From: Chromobacterium aquaticum
GTDB lineage: Bacteria; Pseudomonadota; Gammaproteobacteria; Burkholderiales; Chromobacteriaceae
Assembly: GCF_021129195.1 (NCBI RefSeq)
Contig: NZ_JAJOHW010000072.1
Coordinates: 1-64,000, forward strand
Direction of reading: 5' to 3'
DNA length: 64,000 bases
Shown here: positions 16,562 to 26,922 of the stretch, in pieces
Position numbering within the stretch: position 1 is the first letter of the stretch
Layout of the letters: each line of letters opens with the position of its first letter
Translations under genes and position numbers: made by a program
The notes under the pieces: model-generated
What the model was told of the DNA's origin: nothing
The model's input: only the letters and a program-made list of their open reading frames with translations
Databases searched by the model: none

Positions 16562-17763
16562 TCGGCGCGGCCGCAGCCACCTTCATGCTGTCGGTGAGCC
16601 GCATCGGCTTTGCCGCCAGCAGCCAGATCGTCGCCCTGCGCATCTGGCCGGCGTCCACTTACACCCGCATCACGCTGGAAGCCAGCGAGGCAATCCAGTA
16701 CAAGCAATTCACCATCGCCAACCCCAACCGGCTGGTGATAGACCTGCAAGGCGTGCAACTCAATAGCGTGCTCAAGGACATCGGCGGTCAGATTTCCGCC
16801 GCCGACCCCTATATCAAGACCGCTCGCGCCGGCCAGTTCGATCCGGAAACCGTGCGCCTGGTGCTGGAACTGAAAGCCGACGTCAAGCCGCAGGCTTTCA
16901 CGCTGGCACCAGTGGCCGAGTACAAGCACCGACTGGTGGTGGACCTCTACCCAGCCGGGGGCCAGCAGGACGATCCCTTGCTGGCGCTGCTGCAGGACTA
17001 CAACAAAGGCAAGCTGGAACAACCGGCGCCGCAGATCAAGCCCAAGAAAAAAGACAGCGGCCGCCCCATCATCGTGATGCTGGACCCTGGCCACGGCGGC
17101 GAAGACCCCGGCGCCGTCGGTCTGAATGGCACGCGTGAAAAGGACGTGGTGCTGCGCATCGGCAAGCAGTTGAAACGGCTGATCGATGCGGAAAGCAATA
17201 TGAAAGCCTATATGACCCGCGAGGAAGACGTGTTCATCCCGCTGGGCGTGCGGGTGGCCAAGGCGCGCAAGCTGAACGCGGATCTATTCGTCTCCATTCA
17301 CGCCGATGCCGCGCCCAACCGCGCCGCGCGCGGCTCTTCGGTGTTCGCCTTGTCTGAAAAAGGCGCCACCAGCGCTTTCGCCAAGGCGCTGGCGCAAAGC
17401 CAGAACGACGCCGACCTGATTGGCGGCGTCAAGATAGGCAGCAAGGACAAATACCTGGCCCACACCCTGCTGGACCTGACTCAAACCGCTACCATCAATG
17501 ACAGCCTGAAGTTGGGCAAGACCGTGCTGGGCCATTTGGGCGGCCTCAACAAGCTACACAAGAGCGCGGTGGAGCAAGCCGGCTTCGCGGTGCTGAAGGC
17601 GCCGGACATTCCGTCCATCCTGGTGGAAACCGCCTTCATCTCCAATCCGGAGGAGGAGCAGCGCCTGCTCAGCAGCGATTTCCAGCAGCAAATGGCCAAC
17701 GCCATTTTCACCGGCATGAAGGGCTATTTCTCGCAGGGCGCGGCGCTGGCCGCCCGAGCCTGA
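16522..17763 (+). CDS. amiC: N-acetylmuramoyl-L-alanine amidase AmiC
   Basis: 413 aa. Periplasmic zinc amidase that cuts septal peptidoglycan so daughter cells separate. A twin-arginine leader ([15 protein letters not shown], residues 9-23) suggests Tat export, as for E. coli AmiC. An AMIN domain (about 35-140) for septum targeting is followed by an Amidase_3 domain from about 185. The metal ligands are visible in [24 protein letters not shown] and the catalytic Glu in ETAFISN. A terminator follows 20 bases after the stop. Confidence 0.96.
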   Translation: MPDSTFDPFRRRLIGAAAATFMLSVSRIGFAASSQIVALRIWPASTYTRITLEASEAIQYKQFTIANPNRLVIDLQGVQLNSVLKDIGGQISAADPYIKTARAGQFDPETVRLVLELKADVKPQAFTLAPVAEYKHRLVVDLYPAGGQQDDPLLALLQDYNKGKLEQPAPQIKPKKKDSGRPIIVMLDPGHGGEDPGAVGLNGTREKDVVLRIGKQLKRLIDAESNMKAYMTREEDVFIPLGVRVAKARKLNADLFVSIHADAAPNRAARGSSVFALSEKGATSAFAKALAQSQNDADLIGGVKIGSKDKYLAHTLLDLTQTATINDSLKLGKTVLGHLGGLNKLHKSAVEQAGFAVLKAPDIPSILVETAFISNPEEEQRLLSSDFQQQMANAIFTGMKGYFSQGAALAARA

Positions 17764-17780
17764 GTCCAAGCCAAAAACAA

Positions 17781-17802
17781 ACAGGTCCCTGACGGGACCT
17801 GT
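17781..17802 (+). terminator. Bidirectional terminator between amiC and yacG
   Basis: ACAGGTCCC and GGGACCTGT form a perfect 9-bp stem with a TGAC loop, followed by seven T on the plus strand and by a T-rich stretch on the minus strand. It serves the convergent amiC and yacG. Confidence 0.9.
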
Positions 17803-17824
17803 TTTTTTATCGGCTCTCCGGTGC

Positions 17825-18013
17825 TCACTCGCCGCGGCTCGCCTCGCTCGGCGACTCTTCCTGCGCCGGCACCCGATAGCTTTCCGTCGCCCACTCGCCC
17901 AAATCGATCAGACGGCAGCGCTTGCTGCAGAACGGGCGGAACTGGCTTTGCGGTTCCCAGCGCACCGGGGCGCGGCAGGTGGGACAGGCGACAACGCGAA
18001 CAGAATCAGACAT
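17825..18013 (-). CDS. yacG: DNA gyrase inhibitor YacG (zinc protein)
   Basis: 62 aa. A small zinc protein that binds GyrB. The four Cys ligands are at residues 10, 13, 29 and 33 (CPTC and CSKRC), followed by the conserved [15 protein letters not shown]. It ends the pilB-C-D-coaE-zapD-yacG run, 38 bases after zapD, a conserved order in Neisseriales and many gammaproteobacteria. Confidence 0.94.
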   Translation of the reverse strand: MSDSVRVVACPTCRAPVRWEPQSQFRPFCSKRCRLIDLGEWATESYRVPAQEESPSEASRGE

Positions 18014-18051
18014 GGCTTCTCAAAACTTGGCTACAGATCGGCAAAAGCCGG

Positions 18052-18810
18052 TCAGAACTTGCAATTGGTCAGGTGAAATTCGACATCCTGCTCGGTCTGA
18101 CGCGGCCGGGACTCCCCGGTCACCGCGCTGACGAAGCGGATATTGAGCGCGTATTTGTTGGCGGACAGCTCGGGCAGCAACTCCAGGCCGCCATCATAGG
18201 CGACGCGGATCAGTTGCACCACCTTCCCGCCCGACATCTGCTGGAACACGCCGCGACGCGCCACATAGTGGTGAGTCTTGCCGCTGTCGCGCAGCAAGGT
18301 CAGCAGGATGCCCGCGGCCTCGGCGGTCGGCATCAGCGGCGTGGCCCAGCGTTTGATGTCCTGACGCCGCACCTCCGCCGTTTTTTGCTGCCATAGGTGG
18401 TAGGACGGTAGATCGAACTGGCAGGTGCCTCCGGGAATGCCCGCGCGCTGCTTGATCGCCATCAGCCATTCATTCTCGCGCAGGTGCTGGCCGAACTTTC
18501 CGGTCAAGGCCAACAACCGGCTGGACGCGTGCTCGATATCTTCCAGCACGCCTTCCAAAGTTTCCTCCGCTACCTGCGGATTCTCGCGCAGCGCTTCCAA
18601 CATCTGCTTCTGCCGCTCCAGCTCCTGTAACAGATCCGCCTTCAAGTCGGCGCGCGAGGCGGTTTCCATCAGCTCGAACAACACCAGCAGCGCCGCATGA
18701 TGGTCATAGGGATGATCCTTGCCAATGAAATGCCCCAGGCGTGCGTAGAGATGCTCCAGGCGGAGCAGGATGCGGGTTCGCTCGGTGACGGGAAACTCAA
18801 AACTGATCAC
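18052..18810 (-). CDS. zapD: Cell division protein ZapD
   Basis: 252 aa. Cytoplasmic protein that cross-links FtsZ filaments. The all-helical N-terminal part (MISFEFPVTERTRILLRLEHLY) and the later beta-rich part (GGTCQFDLPSYHLWQQ, GGVFQ-like and ELSANKYALNIRFV) match the family formerly called YacF/DUF1342. Normal length. It lies between coaE and yacG as in other proteobacteria. Confidence 0.95.
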   Translation of the reverse strand: MISFEFPVTERTRILLRLEHLYARLGHFIGKDHPYDHHAALLVLFELMETASRADLKADLLQELERQKQMLEALRENPQVAEETLEGVLEDIEHASSRLLALTGKFGQHLRENEWLMAIKQRAGIPGGTCQFDLPSYHLWQQKTAEVRRQDIKRWATPLMPTAEAAGILLTLLRDSGKTHHYVARRGVFQQMSGGKVVQLIRVAYDGGLELLPELSANKYALNIRFVSAVTGESRPRQTEQDVEFHLTNCKF

Positions 18811-18848
18811 GGCGCATCGGCCCTTCTGCTTGGCTCGCGAGAGCCCGG

Positions 18849-19460
18849 TTATGGTCTATCGGCTAGGCTGGCAAGATAATAATCGTGTTTGGCGTCGACT
18901 TGAAGCCTCAATGCAGCCAAGCTGTCATTATTACAAATTATATCGTCGGCTTGCGCGCGCCGCTGCGCGCGCGAGCATTGCGCCGCCATGATCGCGCGCA
19001 CCGCGGCCTCATCCAGGCCATTACGCTGCATCACCCGCTCAATCTGGATGGCTTCATCGCAATCCACCAATAAAGTACGCGCCAACAAGGGCAGATAATG
19101 CCCGGACTCGAACAGCAAGGGCACCACCAGCACTCTATAGGCGCCGTGCGCCGCCGCGAGCCGCGCAATGCTTTCCTGGCGGATCATAGGATGCAGCACA
19201 CCCTCCAGGCGCTGGCGGCTATCGGCATCGGCAAATACCCGCTCGCGCATCCAGGCGCGATCCAAAGCGCCGTCGGCGCGCATCGCGCCGGCACCGAACT
19301 CCGCCACCAAGGCCGGCATCGCCGCGCCTTGCGGCCCAGTCAGCTCATGCGCGATGCGGTCGGTATCGATCACGGGCACGCCCAGTTCGGCGAAACGGTC
19401 TGCCGCGGCGCTCTTGCCGGAACCGATGCCTCCGGTCAGTCCCACAACTTTAATAGCCAT
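18849..19460 (-). CDS. coaE: Dephospho-CoA kinase CoaE
   Basis: 203 aa. Last step of coenzyme A synthesis, ATP-dependent phosphorylation of dephospho-CoA. The P-loop GLTGGIGSGKS lies at residues 7-17, followed by the VIDTDRIAHEL substrate segment and LVVPLLFESGHY. The start overlaps the end of pilD by 11 bases. Normal length, nothing unusual. Confidence 0.96.
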   Translation of the reverse strand: MAIKVVGLTGGIGSGKSAAADRFAELGVPVIDTDRIAHELTGPQGAAMPALVAEFGAGAMRADGALDRAWMRERVFADADSRQRLEGVLHPMIRQESIARLAAAHGAYRVLVVPLLFESGHYLPLLARTLLVDCDEAIQIERVMQRNGLDEAAVRAIMAAQCSRAQRRAQADDIICNNDSLAALRLQVDAKHDYYLASLADRP

Positions 19461-20319
19461 GCAAATACCAATTCACTATGCCCGGCCCCCAGATCAGCGC
19501 GACCCAGCCGGCGATGGCAAGATAGGGGCCAAACGGCAAGGGTTGGCCACGACCGTGCTTGGCCAGCAGGATCAAGCCTACGCCCACCAGCGCCCCCACC
19601 AACGACGACAGCAGGATCACCAATGGCAGCAAGGTCCATCCCAGCCATGCGCCCAGCGCCGCCAGCAGCTTGAAATCGCCGTAACCCATGCCCTCCTTGC
19701 CCGTGGCCAGCTTGAAGCCGTGAAACAACAGCCACAAACTCAAATAGCCCGCCATCGCGCCTATCACCGCTTCCGCCAGCGGAACGGTGCCGGTCAGCAG
19801 ATTGAACAGCAAGCCGCCCCATAGCAGGGGCAGGGTCAGATTATCCGGCAACAGCTGCGTGTCCACGTCGATAAAGGCCAAGGCCAGCAACACCGCGCTC
19901 AGCGCCATATAGGCAGGCAATTGCGCGGACCAGCCGTAGCGCCAGGCCAGGAAGGCGAACGCCAAGCCGGTCAACAGCTCCACCGCCGGATAACGCCAGC
20001 TGATCTTGGCCTGGCAACCGCCACAGCGTCCGCGCAACAGCACGAAGCTCAACAAGGGGATGTTCTGCCACGGCCGCACTTCGGCCCGGCACTGCGGACA
20101 ATGCGAAGCCGGCCTCAGTAAATTGTAAGCCTCGGCCTCCTCCGCCTCTCCCTGTTGCAAGCAATCGACGCAATTCCTGCGCCACTCGGCCTCCAACATC
20201 TTGGGCAAGCGATGAATGACTACGTTCAGAAAACTGCCCAGCAACAAACCCAACACCAGCACCACGCCGGCAAAAGCCAAGGGATACGCGCCGGCAATCC
20301 AGCGCCACTCATCTATCAT
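19450..20319 (-). CDS. pilD: Prepilin peptidase / N-methyltransferase PilD
   Basis: 289 aa, a membrane protein with several helices. It cleaves class III leader peptides and methylates the new N terminus. The zinc-binding Cys pairs are at about residues 50/53 and 74/77; the two catalytic Asp lie in IDVDTQLLPD and GYGDFKLLAALGAW. It overlaps pilC as ATGA. No gspO was seen in the gsp operon of this window, so PilD is the likely processing enzyme for both the pilins and the GspG-K pseudopilins. Confidence 0.96.
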   Translation of the reverse strand: MIDEWRWIAGAYPLAFAGVVLVLGLLLGSFLNVVIHRLPKMLEAEWRRNCVDCLQQGEAEEAEAYNLLRPASHCPQCRAEVRPWQNIPLLSFVLLRGRCGGCQAKISWRYPAVELLTGLAFAFLAWRYGWSAQLPAYMALSAVLLALAFIDVDTQLLPDNLTLPLLWGGLLFNLLTGTVPLAEAVIGAMAGYLSLWLLFHGFKLATGKEGMGYGDFKLLAALGAWLGWTLLPLVILLSSLVGALVGVGLILLAKHGRGQPLPFGPYLAIAGWVALIWGPGIVNWYLHGY

Positions 20320-21539
20320 CCAACCACCTGCCCCATCTTGAAAATCGGCATATACATCGCAATGATCAAGCCGCCGATCAACACCCCCAGAATCACCATG
20401 ATGGCCGGTTCCAGCAAGCTGGACAGCGCGGCCACCGCATTGTCGACTTCTTCTTCGTAGAAATCCGCCACCTTGTCCAGCATCTGGTCCAGCGAGCCGG
20501 ACTCCTCGCCGATCGAAGTCATTTGCAACACCATATTGGGGAACAGATCCGTGCGCTGCATCGAATAATTCAGGCTGGAGCCGGCGCTGACATCGCTTTG
20601 AATGCGCTTGGTGGCGTCAGCGTAAACCTGATTGCCGGAGGCGCCGCCCACAGAATCCAGCGCCTCCACCAAGGGCACGCCGGCGGCGAACAAGGTGGAC
20701 AGGGTGCGCGCCCAGCGCGCGATGGTGGCCTTGCGGATAATGTCGCCGATCACCGGCAGCCGCAATAGCACGCGATCCAGCTTTTCCTGCAGCTTGGGCG
20801 TGCGCTTGAACGCATACAGAAAACCGAACAGGCCACCGAAAATCACCCCGAAAATCAACCACCAGTAATGGACGAAGCCATCCGATAGCCAGATCACGAA
20901 TAGCGTCGGCGCCGGCAGATTGGCGCCAAAGCTGGAGAACAGATCCTTGAAGGCCGGAATCACGTAAATCATGATGACGGCGGTGATGATCAAGGCGGTG
21001 CCGACAATGGCCGACGGATAAATCAACGCCGACTTGATCTTGCCTTTGATCGCCATCACCTTTTCCTTATAGGTGGCCAGCTTTTCCAGCAAGGAGTCCA
21101 GCACCCCGCCGGTTTCACCGGCGGCGATGATGTTGCAGAACAGCTTGTCGAAGTACAGCGGACGCTTGCGGAAAGCCTCCGCCAACGACAAGCCGGTTTC
21201 CACATCCGCGCGCACCTCCAGCAACATCTTGGTCACCGCTGGATTGCTATGCCCCTTGGCGGCGATGTCAAATGCCTGCAGCAGCGGCACGCCGGCGCGC
21301 ATCATGGTCGCCAGCTGCCGCGTGAACAAGGTGATGTCCTTCTCCGTGATGCGCTTGCCGAAACCGGCGCGCCGACGCTTGATCTTGACGACGTTGATGC
21401 CCTGACGCCGCAGCTGGGTCTTGGCCACCGCCTCGGACTCCGCCCGCAATTCCCCGCGTATCGCCTTGCCCGCCCTGTCCTTGCCTTCCCATTCCCAGAC
21501 AAAGCCCGGCGTCGCTTTTTTCGCTACCGTGACTGCCAT
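20316..21539 (-). CDS. pilC: Type IV pilus inner-membrane platform protein PilC
   Basis: 407 aa. Homologue of GspF for the type IV pilus. Two repeats are visible: FTRQLATMMRAGVPLLQAFD (about 90-110) and ARTLSTLFAAGVPLVEALD (about 290). Hydrophobic segments fall near 180-200, 215-245 and at the C terminus (IMVILGVLIGGLIIAMYMPI). It is 71 bases after pilB and overlaps pilD, so the three form one unit. Needed for pilus assembly and, with comEA and comM in this window, probably for DNA uptake. Confidence 0.96.
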   Translation of the reverse strand: MAVTVAKKATPGFVWEWEGKDRAGKAIRGELRAESEAVAKTQLRRQGINVVKIKRRRAGFGKRITEKDITLFTRQLATMMRAGVPLLQAFDIAAKGHSNPAVTKMLLEVRADVETGLSLAEAFRKRPLYFDKLFCNIIAAGETGGVLDSLLEKLATYKEKVMAIKGKIKSALIYPSAIVGTALIITAVIMIYVIPAFKDLFSSFGANLPAPTLFVIWLSDGFVHYWWLIFGVIFGGLFGFLYAFKRTPKLQEKLDRVLLRLPVIGDIIRKATIARWARTLSTLFAAGVPLVEALDSVGGASGNQVYADATKRIQSDVSAGSSLNYSMQRTDLFPNMVLQMTSIGEESGSLDQMLDKVADFYEEEVDNAVAALSSLLEPAIMVILGVLIGGLIIAMYMPIFKMGQVVG

Positions 21540-21610
21540 TCCATGGCCTCTTTCTTATTCCAAGCTTTCAGAGCCGCCGATCAAGCGCGGCTGGATCCCT
21601 AATCTCATGC

Positions 21611-23317
21611 TTATTCATTGGTTACCGCCTCGATCTCGGTCAGCGAGGTCAGCCCGGCCTTGACCTTGAGCAGGCCGGCGTGGCGCAGATCCACCATGCC
21701 CTCCTGCCGCGCCAAGTCGGCGATGTCGATGGCGGTGCCATTCTGCATGATCAGCCGCGTCATCGCATCGGTGATCGGCATCACTTCGTAGATGCCGGTA
21801 CGGCCGCGATAACCGGTATTGCGGCACTCTTCGCAGCCCACCGGCGCATACGGCTTCCAGCTGCCATCCAGCTCTTCTTTCTTGAAGCCGGCGCGCAGCA
21901 GCGCTGCCTCGGGGATATCCGCCGGCTTCTTGCAATGCGCGCACAGGCGTCGCGCCAGGCGCTGCGCCATGATCAACAACACCGAGCTGGCGATATTGAA
22001 CGGCGCCACCCCCATGTTCAACATCCGCGTCAGCGTGGCCGGCGCATTATTGGTGTGCAGGGTGGAGAACACCATGTGACCGGTCTGCGCCGCCTTGATC
22101 GCGATGTCGGCGGTTTCGAAATCCCGGATCTCCCCCACCATGATCACGTCCGGATCCTGACGTAGAAAGGCTTTCAAGGCCGAGGCGAAAGTCAGACCGG
22201 CCCTTTCATTGACGTTGACCTGGTTGATGCCCGGCAAGTTGATTTCCACCGGGTCCTCGGCGGTGGCGATATTGATATCCGGCTTGTTCAGCAGATTGAG
22301 GCAGGTGTACAAGGACACCGTTTTACCGCTGCCGGTTGGCCCGGTGACCAGCACCATGCCATAGGGGCGCGCAATCGCGTCCAGCAGCAAGCGCTTCTGT
22401 TCCGGTTCGAAGCCCAGTTGCTCGATGTCCAGGTTCGCCGCCGACGAATCCAGGATACGCATCACGATCTTCTCGCCATACAAGGTGGGCAAAGTGCTGA
22501 CCCGGAAGTCGATCGCGCGTGCCTTGGAGATCACCAACTTCATCCGGCCATCCTGCGGCACCCGCTTTTCCGAGATGTCCAGCTTGGAAATGACCTTGAT
22601 CCGCGAGGCGATCTTTTCCTTCAACACCAGGGGCGGCTGCGATACCTCTTTCAGCACGCCATCCACCCGATAGCGGATGCGATAGAACTTCTCGTACGGT
22701 TCGAAATGAATATCGGATGCGCCACCATTGATCGCGTCCAGCAATACCTTGTGGATGAACTTGACCACTGGCGCATCATCCACGTCCGGCTGCGCGCCAC
22801 TCTCTGCCGGCGCGTCAGGATCGGCAAACTCGAGATCGCCGAAATCCTCGTTCTCCAATGCCTTGATCGCGGCGGTGGCGTCCTCGTTGTACTTGCCGAG
22901 CATCTTGCCCAGCTTGTCGTCCTCCACCACCACCACTTCCACCGTCATGCCGGTTTTGAAGGTGATCGCGTGATAGGCCGAGGTCTGGGTAGGGTCCGAG
23001 GTGCCGACGTAGAGCTTGTTGCCGCGCTTGAGCAAGGGCAACAACCGTCGGCTGGCGATCAATTCGTCATCTACCAAGCCCTTGGGCAGTTGCTCCAGAT
23101 CGACGGCGGACATGTCCAGCAAGGGATAGCCGAAGGTCTTGGACGCGAACATCGCAATTTCCTGGGCATTCATCTTCTTGCTCTGGATCAGCTGCTCGAC
23201 AAAGCTGATATGCGATGCCAGCGACTGCCGCAGAATCGCGTCGGCATCCTGCTGCAGCAACATATTGTTTTGCACCAGGGCTCGACCCAAACCGGAAATT
23301 CCCGCCGAAGCTTCCAT
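21611..23317 (-). CDS. pilB: Type IV pilus assembly ATPase PilB
   Basis: 568 aa. Hexameric extension ATPase. An N-terminal MshEN-like domain is followed by Walker A GPTGSGKTVSLYT (near residue 325), Walker B QDPDVIMVGEIRD, the His box TGHMVFSTLHTN, and a zinc tetracysteine (CAHC and CEEC). The long N domain and its neighbour pilC separate it from GspE at 4473-5933. It seems to head the pilus operon; a promoter should lie in the ~200 bases upstream but was not pinpointed. Confidence 0.96.
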   Translation of the reverse strand: MEASAGISGLGRALVQNNMLLQQDADAILRQSLASHISFVEQLIQSKKMNAQEIAMFASKTFGYPLLDMSAVDLEQLPKGLVDDELIASRRLLPLLKRGNKLYVGTSDPTQTSAYHAITFKTGMTVEVVVVEDDKLGKMLGKYNEDATAAIKALENEDFGDLEFADPDAPAESGAQPDVDDAPVVKFIHKVLLDAINGGASDIHFEPYEKFYRIRYRVDGVLKEVSQPPLVLKEKIASRIKVISKLDISEKRVPQDGRMKLVISKARAIDFRVSTLPTLYGEKIVMRILDSSAANLDIEQLGFEPEQKRLLLDAIARPYGMVLVTGPTGSGKTVSLYTCLNLLNKPDINIATAEDPVEINLPGINQVNVNERAGLTFASALKAFLRQDPDVIMVGEIRDFETADIAIKAAQTGHMVFSTLHTNNAPATLTRMLNMGVAPFNIASSVLLIMAQRLARRLCAHCKKPADIPEAALLRAGFKKEELDGSWKPYAPVGCEECRNTGYRGRTGIYEVMPITDAMTRLIMQNGTAIDIADLARQEGMVDLRHAGLLKVKAGLTSLTEIEAVTNE

Positions 23318-23493
23318 ACGCTTGCAACCTACCTAAAGGACAGAATTGACGATGCGGCGACCGAAACGGAGCCAGAACCCAGCCCCCTCAAGACAACAAA
23401 GCCGCCGTTACAACATTATATGCAAAATGTGGGGGGCACTTTGACTTAAATCCCGGAGCAGGACAATTCAAAGCTTCGTTGCGCCAAAATAAA

Positions 23494-23517
23494 AAAGGAC
23501 TGCCGTAGCAGTCCTTT
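23494..23517 (-). terminator. Terminator after the porin gene
   Basis: AAAGGACTGC and GCAGTCCTTT form a 10-bp stem with loop CGTA; on the minus strand the stem is followed by TTTATTTT. It lies about 20 bases after the porin stop. Confidence 0.88.
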
Positions 23518-23538
23518 CAAGATCAAACTCAGGCTGAC

Positions 23539-24705
23539 TTAGAAGCGATGCACCAAGCCCAGGCCGAAGCTGTTTTCCCTAGCCAGCGCGCCATCTTTCC
23601 ACTTCACATTACCATAGGAAGTGTAGACGTCGGTCCGCTTGGACAAGGAGTAATCCAGCGCCAACACGAACTGATCATAGCCCGAGTTCGAGAAGTTATT
23701 ACCGCCAACGCTGACGTCATAACCTTTGACATAGGAGAAATACGGGGTCAGAGAGCCAAAGGTATAGCCCACAGTCAAAGCGGCTTCCTTGGTTTTGATT
23801 CGCTGAGTCGTATCAAAAGAAGCTGCGGTTATTTGCGCATTGGCAGACTTAGCGTAAGCATTCAAAGCATTTACGTTGTAAACCACACCAGCATCATCCG
23901 TGAACGTCGTTACACCACCAGTTGTGGAGGTGGCCAGGTAGCCCTCAATCTGTTGATAGCCCAAAGCCACATACAGATTATTGGCGTTGTAACCAGCCTC
24001 CAAGCGATGCCAATTCTTAACTCCGCCACGCTTGTCTGCATCACCCCAGTTCTGGTAGTTGTACTTGCCGAAGAAGCCGGAGTTTTCGTAGCTCAGACCC
24101 AAGTTCCAGGTCTGATTGTTGGTGCGCGAACCGCTATTCGGGTCAATCTTGCGATTTTCATCTGCACCATACAGGAAGGCAAAGCTGAAGCCATACCAAT
24201 TCGGACTGTCGTAACGGATCGAGTTGTTTTGACGACCATCCAACCGGGTGAACATACCCAGACCGCCGACACTCTCATCACTGTAGAAGCCAGGATCCAC
24301 TTGTTCCATCATGTCGTTGGCGTAGTTGGACAAGCGACCCAAACGGACTTTACCCCAATTGTCGCCGGCCAAGCCGATGAAGCTATCGCGGGTGGCGAAG
24401 CTATCACTGGAGCTACCATTCTTGTTGCCGTTGGTGCCGTCGATATGCACGCGGTTTTCCACCTGCCAGATCGCCTTCAGGCCATTGCCCAGATCTTCAT
24501 TGCCCTTGAAGCCGATGCGGGAAGTCCAGTCGTTGATTTGGGAGGTGCCTTGCGGCTTGCCATTGGCATCAACCCCAGCACTGGAATTGTAGGTCTTGTT
24601 GTACTCGTAACCGCCACGGATTTCACCATAGATGGTAACGTCGGCCATCGCGGCGGCGGCCGGCATCAGGGCGGCGATTGCAAGAGCGATATGCGTCTTG
24701 TTCAT
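23539..24705 (-). CDS. Outer-membrane general porin (Neisseria PorB / OmpC-like)
   Basis: 388 aa including a signal peptide MNKTHIALAIAALMPAAAAMA. The mature protein begins DVTIYGEIRGGYEY and ends with the aromatic C-terminal signature LGLVHRF, as in 16-stranded trimeric porins. Alternating strand patterns, SRIGFKGNEDLGNGLKAIWQ and the FIGLAGDNWGKVRLGR segment of the eyelet loop, are typical. The start at 24705 has AAAGGAACTG upstream; the longer frame is not needed. Monocistronic with its own terminator and a long leader. Pore selectivity cannot be inferred. Confidence 0.94.
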   Translation of the reverse strand: MNKTHIALAIAALMPAAAAMADVTIYGEIRGGYEYNKTYNSSAGVDANGKPQGTSQINDWTSRIGFKGNEDLGNGLKAIWQVENRVHIDGTNGNKNGSSSDSFATRDSFIGLAGDNWGKVRLGRLSNYANDMMEQVDPGFYSDESVGGLGMFTRLDGRQNNSIRYDSPNWYGFSFAFLYGADENRKIDPNSGSRTNNQTWNLGLSYENSGFFGKYNYQNWGDADKRGGVKNWHRLEAGYNANNLYVALGYQQIEGYLATSTTGGVTTFTDDAGVVYNVNALNAYAKSANAQITAASFDTTQRIKTKEAALTVGYTFGSLTPYFSYVKGYDVSVGGNNFSNSGYDQFVLALDYSLSKRTDVYTSYGNVKWKDGALARENSFGLGLVHRF

Positions 24706-25054
24706 TGCAGTTCCTTTCAAGTCAGTTGATATTGTCCTGTTGATTTCGCTAGTTCTAAGGCCAGAGAATCCGGACATTTATGTGTCACCGATATGCTCCG
24801 GTGATTGCTAGCCTCAATATAAGACCAGCGTTGCGAAAAAACAAAAACAGCATGCACTTTCGACAAAAAACCAAGCAAAAAAACAACACACAGTGGCTAA
24901 CACATTGTTTCACATAGCCTACAAAGCACAGCCGGACGGCTTGCAAGATGCAAATACACAACACAAGCCAAAGTTTATTGCAAAAAAACAACAGATCATC
25001 GCAAATAAAATGGACCATTCATTGTCAGACAATCACACCGCACCATCCACAACC
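24706..25054. other. Porin leader and divergent porin/photolyase control region
   Basis: 349 bases. Contains an inverted repeat TCACCG-N8-CGGTGA (24785-24804) that could form a hairpin in the porin leader or be an operator. The half closer to the photolyase gene is AT-rich with many A-runs. A short antisense frame (24785-25018) seems to be chance. No clear promoter was pinned down. Confidence 0.4.
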
Positions 25055-26455
<1,401 letters not shown>

Positions 26456-26456
26456 A

Positions 26457-26480
26457 AAACGCCCGCAAGCGCGGGCGTTT
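26457..26480. terminator. Bidirectional terminator between phrB and comEA
   Basis: AAACGCCCGC and GCGGGCGTTT pair around an AAGC loop with A/T runs on both sides, immediately past the phrB stop and 28 bases past the comEA stop. Confidence 0.88.
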
Positions 26481-26508
26481 TTCAGCAGGGACAGCCAGGA
26501 TAAATGGC

Positions 26509-26886
26509 TCAGGACTTCTTCTTGGCCGCCGGCTTGGAGGCTTCTTTCTTTGCTGTGGCCGGCTTGGCCGCAGCCGGTTTGGCCGCAGGAGCCGCCGCGG
26601 GCTTGGCCGCCGCTTTCGGCGCCGCACTGGAAGCGCCGCTAATCGCGATCTCGCTGCGCAACTTTTCCAGGGTCTTATCGCCGATGCCGCTGACGTTCTT
26701 CAAATCATCGACGCTCTTGAACGGCCCATTCTTGGCGCGATAATCCACAATCGCCTTGGCTTTGACCGGACCTATGCCTTTCAGTGCTTCCAGTTCCTGC
26801 TGACTGGCGGTATTGATGTTGACCGCGGCGAAAGCGGTACTGCAAATCAACATCAGGGCGGCAAACAGGGCAAACAGTTTTTTCAT
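26509..26886 (-). CDS. comEA: ComEA-like helix-hairpin-helix DNA-binding protein
   Basis: 125 aa. A signal peptide (MKKLFALFAALMLICSTAFA) is followed by a ComEA-type double helix-hairpin-helix: VNINTASQQELEALKGIGP and FKSVDDLKNVSGIGDKTL. In competent bacteria such periplasmic proteins bind incoming DNA and ratchet it inward. The C-terminal third is an Ala/Lys/Pro tail similar in composition to histone H1 tails, which may add non-specific DNA binding. The start at 26886 is one codon after another ATG at 26889; AGGAG upstream fits the second better. Confidence 0.88.
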   Translation of the reverse strand: MKKLFALFAALMLICSTAFAAVNINTASQQELEALKGIGPVKAKAIVDYRAKNGPFKSVDDLKNVSGIGDKTLEKLRSEIAISGASSAAPKAAAKPAAAPAAKPAAAKPATAKKEASKPAAKKKS

Positions 26887-26922
26887 CATCGATCTCCTTG
26901 TATGAGGCAAGACTCGGCAACC

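Noticed and set aside
24893-25054. Upstream extension of the photolyase frame
   Set aside because: The 54 added residues are low in complexity and lie before the conserved LYWFRRDLRL start; family length supports 25055.
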